Origin: Symsagittifera roscoffensis | Lineage: Eukaryota > Xenacoelomorpha > Acoela > Convolutidae | Reading direction: 5' to 3' | Assembly: GCF_963678635.1 (NCBI RefSeq) | Contig: NC_087067.1 | Location: 14,397,018-14,461,017, forward strand | DNA length: 64,000 bases | Shown: positions 34,869 to 48,800 of the stretch, piece after piece | Layout: every line of letters starts with the position of its first letter | How positions within the stretch are numbered: the stretch's first letter is position 1 | Made by a program: the position numbers and the translations under genes | The notes under the pieces: model-generated | Told to the model about the DNA's origin: nothing | Database searches by the model: none | What the model saw: the letters and a program-made list of their open reading frames with translations, nothing else

Positions 34869-36865
34869 TTTTATTATATACACTATATAGTGCATTTTAT
34901 GTCTGTTCAAAATTTTTCATGAATATTTTCATTTTAATACCGTTTAAATTCTTTTTCTGGAAAAAACAGAATAGAGCCAAAGTCTTTTTGCATTGCTATA
35001 TCTTGATTGTGCTGGGGGGAGAGGGTTTAGTTGTTGGAAATGAAAAAAGGTTTTTATCCGATTTTAAAAAAAACCCAGCAGCAACCAATTTTTTTTAGCT
35101 TTTCAAAATTCTTCAGGTCAAAATAAATTATCATAGACAAATCATTGGTTTGAAATTGCAATAAAAATATTTTTGCCTCGATCAGTTTCAAATTTGAATC
35201 TAGTTTTTGGCAAAAAGCAAGGATTCCTTATTCAAAATTTGTGTGTTTCGGTTCCCCAGTTCAGTAGAATTGACATTGAGTGACTTTAATTTTTCTTTTC
35301 TGTGACTAAATGAGTGATTCAGAACGGTAGCTGAACAAACCGTGCTATATCAAAAAAATATTCCTGTGTTGTACGAAACCAAATTTTTTTAGGTTGATTG
35401 AGTTGCTCGACCTTTTTTCTAAATCTTCACATCCTGCATCACAACGTTGACGTCTAATTGAAGTCATTATACCTAGCAGACAACCTGATTTGTTGTGTCG
35501 CTATTCAATTTTTTGTGTTCAAAATCTGTTTTTATTGATGATTTTGTTGATTTTTTGCAAATTGTTATGCCCAAAAATTGATTTTTAGTGCCCTTGTTGA
35601 TTTTTTCATGGTTTGACCTTGCGGAGCGAAACCTAATTTGATTAATTGTTTTCGAGATTTGTACATTTTTGCGTTCAAAATCTTATTGATTTGATGACTT
35701 TTTGATTTTTTTCATTTTTTGTGCTTAAAATTTTCTTACTAGTTTGTTACATGAAATTTTATTAAATGCTTTTTTCGGGTTCTAAGTTTTGATTCATTTT
35801 GATTGTGTTCATGATTTTTATCGTTAGTTTTGTATTCAATTTTCATTCAAGTTTTCATAAACCATAGTTTTTTGGGTCCCTAGAAATTGCATTGCAATCG
35901 AGTATGATCGATTTTATACTTATTCTATAAAGATTTGCAGGTTTTCTACAGATTCTAGACAGAGTTTATACCGCAAAAAAGTCCATTTCTAGACTAACTA
36001 ATTGATTTTTCTGAAAATATATAAAACCCCTATTACCATACAGTCAATTTTTTACAGGTTGAAAAACTATAAAAATTGTGTAGATATTTAGTTTCACAAT
36101 GCGGTATCTCAAGGTATGTTTTAGCTACCACAACCCCCCCCCCCCCCCACTCACGTTCTGAACGGGAATTTCGGGTCCCCGTGGTTCTAAACAGTCCTGC
36201 CGGGGTCGACACAGTCTCAAATAACTATACAACAAGCTGTCCAAATGGGCTTTTTGATCCCAATGACCTGCACGGATCTCTGCAATAGCCACGTCGTGAT
36301 CAAATGTTTTTTGACCCCCGCGGCTGCAAAAATGATTCAGACATTTCTTCGGCTCACGCGGTTTGAAAATTTGGCCCCCATGGTCTCAAAATGAAAACAC
36401 GAACTCCGAACTCAGCTCGGAATGAAACAATTTTGTACAAATATCTGAGCAAATATTTACAGAACTACTAAATAAATGTCACACTCTTTAACCTTCCCAA
36501 TCGAATATTTGTCCTAAATATCAAATCTACAAACTATCAATTTTATCATTTGCAAATTTTTCTTTCTGATTTTGCTTTGCCGAACAGTTCAAAGCTGCAA
36601 AATATCTTGATTTACTGTAGCCATTTTTCTTATGTTTGTCGGAAAGTAACATTTTTTATGAAAATGGAAAACTGTATTTGACAGTCGCCTTTGTCAAAGT
36701 TATCTCAATTTAAGTTAATTATAATTTGCTTTCCTAATCGTTGTTTCATTAAAAAAAAAAATTTTTTTATACAAAATTGTTAATAAGCAACATTTGCGAT
36801 CAAATAAACCCGTAGTCTCGTTTCTAAACTCCTAATAAAACGATTCGAATTAAATTATCTGAGCC
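34869..36865. other. Intergenic region upstream of the tetraspan gene
   Basis: AT-rich sequence with repeated TTGATTTTTTG-type phrases and no gene. An uninterrupted run of 15 C lies at 36134-36148, followed by a G+C-richer patch to about 36400. The promoter of the gene at 36866 should lie here, but I see no defining motif. Confidence 0.4.
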
Positions 36866-39800
36866 ATGGCGTCTTGCGGGCAGAAATTTTGGATTTTTAT
36901 CTGGTGGTTTCTCTCCATTGTCAGTGTCACGCTTCTTCTTTGGGCCTACTTCGACAGCGTATGGTTGCAGCTACAGACTAGAGAAAACGGGCGAAGATAT
37001 CTGGATAATGATGGCGGATCTTCAAACTTGGAATCTATTGAATTAGTTCAGTTAGAAAGGTGCGTATTAAATTGCTGGGTCCAATATGCGATTGTCGGAA
37101 CTAAAGGCAAACTATGGCACGGGTTGCGTTTTTTAACTACAACTAGATAACACAAAAAACATGGGTTGATTGATAATATCACATTAAAGCCCTTTCAATT
37201 TTATTGTTTTGAACCCGAGCAACCCCTGGTTGACCTCGGAGGGGTAGACATACCTGATTCAGCACTATACCATGAATCAGAGCTGCTAATGTACTGATCA
37301 TGGATGAGGGCCTCTGATCAGGACCTAAAAAGCGATGAATTTTTAAAACTTAAGTGAAGCACTGATTAATGGATAATGGAACCAGATCTAAACTAGATTT
37401 TATTATTGGTCATTATTCTTATGTTTTATCCCTATAAAATAATGAATACTAACCAATCATACTCCATCAAACTAACAACCCACTTATTGGTAAGTGCTGA
37501 AATTACTTGTAATTTCAGCACCAGAGAGATTTGAATTTAACTTAGAACTTAGTTGCTTTCTCCAAGAGACCGACTCGTAACAAACCAGTATACTCCAGAT
37601 CTATTGAGACTAGGAGATATAAGAGTAAGATTAAGATCGGTATTAGACTAAGAAGTTGCACGAATCTATCCGGCCGAAAATAAGATAGCGTGACGAGCAG
37701 ACGGTGTACCCTATCTGAAGTTACTCTATGAGTATAACCATTTAAGTCATAACTCATCTGGTGCGACCAAAAGTCACGAACAAGACCTTAAACAACTTAG
37801 ATTAGAACAAACCAAAACATTAGACTAGAATTAGACAAATATAACAAATTCAAAAAATTGTTATATGACGAAAACTTAGTAGAAACGTCTCTACGACTCA
37901 ATAGATGATCAAAGCCATTTTTCCGAACAATACGAGAACTACCCGGTATTGGAAGAAGACCTCGGACAAGAGAGGACATACGACTAGAACGAAATCTACC
38001 AATAGATTTCATGCCCGTACGGCAAAAGCCAACTGAAACTTTAATATTTAAAATTTTACTAGCAGTAAATTTAGATTTTCAGTTACTGACATAGAATCTT
38101 TGAAGCTTTTTAGCTCTGGCTTTTTACAATAACAAACTTTTTACAATATCAAACAAATTCATCAATATGACAAAAGTCAAAACAGACAACATCTCTATAT
38201 GTCTGACCTTGAATTCAGACCACCAATTCATAAATTTTTTCGATTAACAGTTTCATCTATTAAGTACATGAAAAACTCAAATTCAGACATCATTTCCTTA
38301 CTTGTTTATAACAATTCATCATATAAAATAACTCTACCTCTAGGACTTTTATGTTATTCTGAAACAAACGCGGCAACTTCTCCCACTAAGAAGTAGCGTA
38401 TAGAGTAAATAATATTTTACAATTATTAGATATATGTCAGTCAACAATTCTTGACGAAGAATTATTGATAAATAATATAATAACCAATGAAAAACGAAAC
38501 ACGGATTATTTCATAAAATTACCTTATTTTAAACCAACATTTAAAATAGCAGAATACCCAGAAGAACAACAAAAATTCTGGACAATATTCAATTTTTAAC
38601 ACTCTCAGATAACACAAAACGAATTTGAGCAATCAGCCGATTTACTATAAAATTACCCAAAAGTTTATGCAAAATCTAAATTTGACGTTGGAAAAGTAAA
38701 TTCAGCACTACATCTGCCCTTAAAACCTGATGCAATTTTCAAAAAACAAAGAGCTATTAAAGTACCAACTCACTTACACGACAAAATTAATAGACTATTA
38801 GACATACTAGAACAATATGAAATTATTTCTCCAGTAAAAAAAAAAGAACAGCCAAACGGAAACGCGTTTATAAACCCCGTTATCATTCTAGCTAAGGGGG
38901 AATCATTAAAATAGTTCTAGTTGCTAGATATCTCAATTCACTCATTGATGAGTCTACATAAAAAAGGCCCATTGAACCAATTCAAGTAATCCTAACCAAA
39001 ATAAACCGTATATATTTTACAACAGCAGATTTGATTAGTGCATATAATCAAATGCCGTTAGATGAACAATCACGACGATTGACACAACTTGTTATCCCAA
39101 ATCAACAATATGATTTCAATAGATTGTTCTATGGCATATCCATAGGACCAGCAGCATTCTCAGCGTTTATGAGTAAAATTTTCAGACCACTCATACTCAA
39201 GGAAAACGCAATTATATATTTAGACGATGTTTTCATGCAATCACAAACCAAGGAAGAAACGTTCACAGTTTTAGAAAAATATCATCAGATATTACTACAC
39301 GAAAACATGAAAGCAGCCCCAGATAAATCACATTTTTTTTCTAACACGTGTAAAGTTTCTTGCACACATTATAGAAAGAAAAACCATAACCCCATTAAAA
39401 TCTCTTATAGATGCAATCCAAAAACTCAACCACCCTTTAACAAAAAGAAAATCCAAGATTTTTTCGGAATGTTAAACTTCTTAAGTAAATACGTATATAA
39501 AGTGCAATTATACTTAAAACCATTCTACAACATTCTTAGACAACAAAATATTTTTGAATGGACAACAGAACACCAAACACGATTTGAAGAAATCAAAAAA
39601 CTTCTCACAGAACAAATTTCTAACACAATTCCAGATCCCGATCAACCATTTTATGCAATGTGCGACGCTTTAAATTTTGGCATCGGTGCAGCATTACTAC
39701 AATCTCACTATGGAACGAATAAAATGAATCTCATTTCAGCAAAATCTCGACTATTCACACAAATGAACTTAGACTCTCTACTCTTATGAGAGATTGCACA

Positions 39801-42800
39801 GCCATAATATATACACTTATTTTTAAAACTTGGATCAAAACATCCAACAGTCTTATTTACAGATCACAAACCAATTATATTCCCATTCACACAAAAATCG
39901 AATCCAAACCATAGATTTTACAGATTTCAATTAATTTTAATGAAATTTCCGAACTTACACATAGTATGGACAGCAGGAAAAAATCTTGCATTACCAGATA
40001 ATTTTAGTAGAAATACACTACCCGAATTGCTAACAAGAAAGACAACAGTCAAAATACCACGAAAAATTAAATTCTTTCTTGGAAAAGATGAAAATTCACC
40101 ACGATTAGACTGTAAACATGCAGTAAAAACTGACATAGATCAATCACAAATAAACAATTTACAATATTTTCAACAATATTTTTAGATATTCAAAGAAACC
40201 ATTATGATGTTGATTTACTACGGAAATCTACATTTGAACCAATCCCACACTCAACATGGAATAAAAACAATACCCGACACAAACAAATTAGACAACAACC
40301 ATAAAGAAAAGATCTCTTCCCTTTAATAGAAAAAGAAAATCTAACTGATCATATAAACGTATCAGGCTCATTGAATAACGATTCAAAACACACGATAAAT
40401 CAAGTTTTTAACCTTCATGACCCTCTTGACACAGTACCCCTATCGAAGATAGAAATTGAAAACATTTTCCTACCAACACCAAAATAAAAAAAGTTGCACT
40501 AGCATTGTTACAAAAACATTAACGTTTTGACCCAGTCATTAGACAACAAAAACTTATATAAAACATTACCAATAAAAGCCGGCACCACAATTCTTGGAAA
40601 CAAGACACTTCTTAGATATTTCAGAAAATTTAATAATATCTCTATCAACGAAAATACAGATATTTTAGAATACCAAACATCTGACCTCAAAGTACCTTGT
40701 CTACCTCTAAGTATGATGCTAATAGCTTTCCATACTCCACATACCCTACACACTAAAGGACACTCAGCATCAGAAAAAACATACTCAAATTTCATTCAAA
40801 ATTTTTACTTTCCAAATGCTCCAATTTGGATTAAAGTATAAAGCAATGATTGCATAATATGCCAATTAAACAATACTTATCCAAACTAAAAGCAAATTGC
40901 AGAAAAACAAGATTTTAAAGGTCAAAGTCTATATTTCAATCACAGAGTTTCATTCGATACAAAAGGGCCAATATCACCATCTTCAGAAGGAAACTCATGC
41001 ATAATGGTAATAGTTTTCCCCAACTATTCCTTTTATCTTATAATTCACAAGTTACAACTCATATATTATGGTCATAGTTGACGCATTTACACACTACGTA
41101 GCACTTAACCCGGTACACCATTGTAATGCTTATTATGCATATACAACACTTTACGAACACTGGATAGCAAAGTTCGGATTACCCGAAATCCTTGCTACAG
41201 ACAATCGCACTGAGTTTATTAACAACGAAATTATCACACTATGCCACCTATATAATATTAAGCATAAACCACGTACATCTCATGCACCTCGGACAAATGG
41301 ACTAGTCGAAGGTATGAACCAAAAACCACGAAAACCGATGATGTTCACAGCAAACGCTTCAAAAAATACACAAGGCTATTGTCAACCAAATAAAGATTCA
41401 ATATGTTATAATCTGCCACTACATAACCACGATGAAGACCACTTTCATCACACAAAAATCTTAAAATTAGCTTCCGTTACACATATGAATTATAAACAGA
41501 GACAAAAAACACAATGAAATTTATCAAAAAGTAACGAAAAAAGATGTTACAATTACAAAATATAAATACCCCAATCAATTTACGATTTACACCAGCTACA
41601 GACTTAAAAGTAGGAACACTCGTTTTAATTCCAAATTTCACAACACAAAAAGGTATCTTCAAAAAATTACAACCACTCCGAAAAGGACCAGATCAAATAA
41701 TTGATAAACTCACTGATGTAACATACAAACTTATAGATTCGATCAAAAAAGAAATTGTTCAACAACGGAATAACCTCCTACCTTATTATTCAAAAGATTA
41801 CGCTCTTCGAGAATTAACTCAATTATACTCTTTCACATGACTGAAAAATGTTCAAAATAATTCAGATTCCAAACAAAATCAGAACACTGATATAAATTCT
41901 AATCCAAAACCACCCCAATAAAAACAAAAAGAATTAAATTACCAAACACCTCCCAAATTAGATAACAAAACACCTCAAACAGAATGAAAACATAGGAAAT
42001 TAATGGAAAAAATTCAACCGCAAGATCAATAAAAAAAATCTGAACATAGACAATTATCGCGTCTTCGAAATCAACCCTGAAAGGATTATAAAACATTAAT
42101 TCCACAATCTAAAGTTTTATAGAAAGTCGAATTTCCGAAACCACTTTAATTTTAATTAACAGTTTTACCTCTTTAAAACCTTTTCAACACAAGTTAATTT
42201 TCTCAGTTTCATACTGAAAAAGCACTTGAACAATCTAGTTCAAATTCAGCCAATAGAAATCTTTCCGAACCATCACCTCATTTTAAGAACACGACTTTAT
42301 TAGCCGACAAATAAGAACCTTCAAGCGTATCTACGTCTATAACTTCAAAACATCCAGGGCAAACCGCTAAAAACTGACAACTGAAATAAACCAAATCTCA
42401 GTATTACAACCCTCCCCTATCAAATAAAACAAAGATCAACAATATTTTCCCAGCTTAGACCTCAAAACTCCCCTAAGCAATAATTTTAATTTGGCCTAAA
42501 GAGCAACAAATGAACATGATCATTTAGCCTAAAGTACGAATATCTCTTAGATACCCCCAATCATCCAATAAATAAAAACAAAACTAGGAAGACCTTTCTG
42601 AGACAATAAAACTTCCCCTGTTCAAAAATTGCCAAAATCCAGCCCACTTGTCAAAAAACCAATAAATAGTCCGACCACACTCGAACTTAGCCTAAAAAAA
42701 TACTTCGACAGAACGAATCATTTCTTTAATGCTTCTTTCTGAAATGGTTAACAAACTTCAACAAATATTTTCAAACTTTCTAACAACAAATTTTATCTTT

Positions 42801-45800
42801 TTCAAATTTTTAAAAATACTATTAGCTGATACTTTAGAATTTTAATACTCCTTTTAATAATTTTTTGCAATTTTTTCCGAATCTTTTATTCCCTATTCCA
42901 AGTCTATATTAACCTTGCCCAAATCCTTGATCACCTACACAGGTACGATAATTCAGTAATTATATAAATGTTTCAACATCTTTTTTGTAGAACCGATGTT
43001 TTTCTATTTTTCATTTTTTTTCTCTTTTTTTTGACATCCCTCATAACGACAATATGTAAATGTATAAAAAAGGCAATCATCACATTCGCATTACCAACAA
43101 TACTTTTAACTCTTTTCATTGAAGAATACTACAACAAACTTTGAAACTTTGAAATTTTTCCAAAATTGTTAATCAACAACCCCCACACCAGTCCCCACCG
43201 ACATCATCCCGTGAACCTCCAACAACGCCATAAATACTCAAAATCCCCAATCATCAACACGCATTTCTCTTCAAGACAATCCATATACTTTTGAAGAAAG
43301 ACACGCACGAATATCCGAACCATTAGAACCAATTGTTCGCCACGCACCTTTGAGCGAGCCACAATACGACCCAACATATAACATATACCCCCTCTCCAAC
43401 AAGATCTTAATAGAGTATGACACATTAATCAAAATCAAAACACACTCGAAATAAATAGACAAATTATACATCCAAGACGAAATAGAAATTTCCAAACACT
43501 CAGAGTTCATTTTAATATATCTCAGTCACCAACACTAAATCCTTTAGACCTTTTTAGTAGTACACTTCAAGATACTTTCCCAATAGCTTCACAAAAAAGC
43601 ACTTCAAATATACCATCAGACTACTTAGGTTCAACTCCCACATCGGAACAGATTAGAGAAAATCTTTTTAATCCCCCAGCTACTACAGAATGTCTCCCAT
43701 ATTGGATGACACACACACCTACCTTTAAGGTGAAACAAATTTAGTTAACGACCCAATCCAATTGACGTTTTATCTGATACAACATTATCAACACTACCAG
43801 AAACACTTTCACTTCCCTCAACCCCCTCTCTAAGTCAAATATCACCAACAGTTTTTCCTCTGAATTTTCCTACAAATCTCGACGCTCGATATCGAGAACA
43901 ATCATCCAATAACACACCCCTGCGAGTAGATTGGAATCAATTCGTAGCATCTCCTCCATTATTTGGTCAGCATCAAGAAAGTAACAGGTTACACAACTGG
44001 GCACTAAATAGATTACAATAAACACGCGATATCCACAAAGATATACAAGAACATAACATACAAATACTACAACAAGATAGTTTAACACTCAAAGTCGAAA
44101 TCACAAAAATACTAAATAACATAATTCAACATCCAATGCCCTTAGCCCCTCCAAATATAACAGCTCAATGTTTACCTCCCGCATTTGTAACAACAGAAAT
44201 TATCTACAAATACGATAGATACACTAAAAAGACAATTGGATACATAACTTTTTATAACCCATACTCAGGATTGTCATACACATGTATATTCTAAAAATAT
44301 TCACACTTCACCACCTCCTTTTTCTCATTTTTTCGAACCAAATCAAAATCCCTCTCCTCGTACAGGACCCCAAGATTTATTAGTAACACACTATGATTGT
44401 GAAGAAAACGAACAACAGACGCTACATAAGTATGCAATAAATCAAGTCACACAATGTGAATCCGAACCACAAGCTATAGAAACCACAAAAACTGTAGCTA
44501 CACTCTATTCGAAAGCACGAGCCACAACACTATCAGGATATAAATTCACAGCACCATTTTCCGAAAAGAAAGTACATTGTTCACAAGTTTCAAACGGAAA
44601 TAAAAATAGATTAGATCATGAATCTTTCTATCAAAGCAATATCAAAAGACTTTTACATCTCAACCCTGACAATTGTAAAAATGAACTTTCCAGATTAAAA
44701 ATCACATCAAACAAAGGCACAACTAGAAAATCAGTAAGCTTTCAAGTTTTCGCAGACAACGCACATCAAGCCGAACATGAAAGATACCAAGGCCATTTTA
44801 GACTAGAAGATAAAATCCCATACCACGGCGCACACGGAAGATTAACTTACGACCTTCACGATAAAAATTGTATACCACACATTGGAATAAACAGCCCCTC
44901 AAATTGCAAAGCAGACACAAAAAATAAAGGATATCAAAAAATAATGATTTTTGATTGGAAAATACAACTTGAAAAAGTACAATTAACACGAAATCTAAAC
45001 GAAGACACTATACTTTACCAAGTAATCAGACTCCCTTGCAAAAATGACCGAGGATATTGTGATCATACCACTCGAACACATGCAACAATTGTCTGGTTTC
45101 CTGAAGACACGTTTACCACATTTCAAGTAGCAAAAATCCACGCCCGAATGATAAAATTCCATCAAAAATATTTTGTTGAATCTATCCCTTATGAAAACGT
45201 AAGCCTCGGATAAATCACGCATAGCAATTATCAATTTAGAAACATTCACAATATAGAAAACAAATTAACACGTTTCCAAATTTATCCAGAAACAGAACTC
45301 GCATGCAATTACAATAAACCACTATATAAAACACAAAATTCAGAAATTCTTGTTGAATATGAACAAGGCTTCGATATGAATACAGGAAAAGTGATAAAAA
45401 ATCCACATGCAAAACATCATACAACAAATGACGAAAACTCATATACCCCATTAAAACTCCTTAAGAATACAGGAAACATTGGTGGAAAAGTAAAACCACA
45501 AGACAAAATTAGTATCACTATTGAATAACACCTATTTTGGCGCAATTCATTACGACATACACCTAGATATGAATTTAGATTACACAATAAGCTCATTTTT
45601 TCAAGAAATGTCCTTATCAGAGTTAGAAACACTCCAACAAATATGCGAAATTGAAAAAATACAAATTCTACAATCACTCGCTTTAGCAGTTCTAAAAATA
45701 CCCTATGCAGGATATTTATTATCAGCAAACAGATCAAATTTAATTGATTATGAAGGAAACATCCTATGGTATTACACTTGTACCAAAAAAAGTATCACCT

Positions 45801-48800
45801 TTAAATGTTTTCGAAAACAAAAGATGCTATAAAAGAATCCCTATGTTCTATAAAAATAAAGTACATTTTGTTGACACACTTTCACGAAGAATTTCTTTTT
45901 GGGATACAGCAGTCCCATATGGATCAAAAAATAGCCACAATGTTGTACAACTAAATCCCGACGAAGAAAAATAATAATTACTTACACCATATCCTACACT
46001 AATGCAACCATTAAAAAAAGTTTTCACCTGCAAGCATTAGAGCTATTGCCCGCAACCCAAATATCGATTTACAATCGATCGGCCTTTACTCTAAATCTAA
46101 CATACAACATCAGATTTGTACACAACAATTTCAAGAATATTTACAAAAATGGACACAATACAACGACAATCACTTGATCAGAATTTACGAAAACTTGCAG
46201 AAACGGCAGGATTTTCAGACATTTAGGCAGAAGATTACAGCGGATATTTTAAAGACATTAAAGATTATATCTATCTAAATGGCGAAAAATATAGACCACA
46301 GGAAATACCACTAATCAATATTTTTAGCATTGTAAATCTGAAAAATGAACTGCTTGCCCTTCTAGGATGGCCCTATTACATATAGAGAATACAGAAATTT
46401 TTGAATACCAAACATTTGAACTCAAAATACCTTGTCTACCTTTGAGTTTGATGCTAATAGCTTTCCATACTTCACATACCCTACAAACTAAAGAACACGC
46501 AGGATCAGAAAAAACATGCTCAAAATTCATTCAAAAGTTTTACTTTCCAAATGCTCCAATTTGGATTAAAGTATTATGCACTGATTGCATAACATGCCAA
46601 TTAAACAAACCCTATCCAAACCAAAAGCAAACTGTAGAAAAACATTATTTTAAAGGAACAAATCAATATTTCAATCACAGATTTCCATTCGATACAAAAG
46701 GGCCAATATCACCATGCTCAGAAGGAAACTCATTTATATTGGTCATAGTTGACGCATTTACACACTACGTAGCACTTAACCCAATACTCTTTTGTAATTT
46801 TATTATGCATATGCAACACTTTACGAACACTGGATTTTCTTTCTCAGAACAACCAGTTTTTTAGCCCACGATGAGCCGCCAAGTTGGATCCCTTCACCGC
46901 TCAATTTCCTACCCAGCCAATCTCCAAAACAATATCCCTATCATACCACTTTTTGCTTTTCCCCCACCTGAATCACCCCATGTTAACACTTCATCCGGCA
47001 TGGATTTTGACACTAATTCGAATATCACAGTATACCACACAATTTCACAATTCGAAAATTCCGAAACCCCTGATGAATTCAATAACTCTGTACTCAGCCC
47101 GTCTACATTTTCTCAACCCCCTTTTCAACCCATCCACTCCTAAACCAGAAATGAATCTCCCTCGACTTCCTCTCATATTTCCAACGTGACACCCACATAC
47201 TCCCCTTTCACCAGTGAACGCTCCAACAATACTTCCCCTGACGACACACAAATATCATATGAACTAACCAATCTATTAACACTCCAATAACCATTGCAAC
47301 ACCCTCAAACACTAACCATTCATCAACTATCATCATCCATAACAACATTAAACCCATCAACTCCCACACCCTCTTCAAATTACACCCCTTCTGTAGCCTT
47401 ATCTTCCACATCCAACCAATCCTCATCCAGTCCGACCCGCGCATACAGAACCTTCAAAAGAAAATTCTCAAATCACTCATTTCCCTCTCAACCTGGAACA
47501 GCACGATCATATATTAACCATCCTAACCACACAAACACTAAAAAATTTCTTAAAATATGTTTAACCTTCTTTCCGCAATATACCTCTGCCTATTCTGACC
47601 AAAATCACGAACAACCAAACTACGCCGATGAGCATGTATTACTTCCCACCCTCCATTGGACATCATTCTACCATTTCTCAAACCCATTCTGCTTATCACT
47701 AAATAACACACCACAAGAAATGGAAAAATGCAAAAACGCCCTCTTCCGACTCACTACAGCACTACCCCATAGACAATTTACACACGTCGGATACAAAAAG
47801 TTATTAACTATGTTCACCGCACCTAAAGCTAACGATTATTCCATCGAACAATATGATCATGACATCATCCGACCTAAACACGATCACTTCCTTAATGACG
47901 ATAAGTTTGCTAGCCCCAACTAATAGAAAAATTTTTCATCTGAACACCTTATGTCTTTACCATCAGTTATTTAGATAAAAAACATGACCACATCATCTCA
48001 GAAGCACTTTGTGATATTCAGGCCTACGATTCTTATTATAATAAATTTAACACTTTCTCACTAAGTTTTCATTTCCTCAAACCAAAAGAACGTGATTTGC
48101 ACTGTTTTCACGACATCATGTTACGTACTAACAAACACATACTTATACTTACTATAGATTTATACAAAATCATTACACTTTGCAAACACCATCACGACAA
48201 CCTCACCATAGATATCTATTCGTTAACTCCAAATACACTTCACGATTTTTTCCTAACTTCACATATTGTATTAAAGATACTAACTTCCAAGCATCATCCG
48301 AAATTATAATCCCATCACCCAGGTGTATATATTCTGTCCCTTATCCAAAACTTCTAACGTAGAAGAATCCCGCCCACTAATCATCCCACATGAATTCCTA
48401 CAGCCCATCGAAATCCCGATCCTAGATTTCATACATAACACTGAATACAATCATAAATTTTTTAACTTTATTCAAAATACAACGTGTGAATTTGCACCTG
48501 GCACCGAATAACTAAAAACCATCCGAGCACTTCAATTGCTTTGGCCACTTCTTCAAACTAAAAACATCATTCGCATACTAGCAAAATTACCAACCTCATC
48601 GGAAGACATTCACGAAGTTTTCCCCCATGGATTCTTCCCCGACAATTAGGTAATATGATTTGAATAATTTCAACTAATAAATTCGAAATAAAAACTAACT
48701 ATTGTTCACCAAATGTTTTTTTCTTTTTCTTTAGCCTTCACAGCACAATCATCTACAAAAAAGAAAAACCAAATAAAAAATAGAAACTATTTCATAATTT

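Noticed and set aside
34597-35098. 62- and 90-codon frames
   Set aside because: They lie in or beside the hAT-like MITE and encode low-complexity residues.
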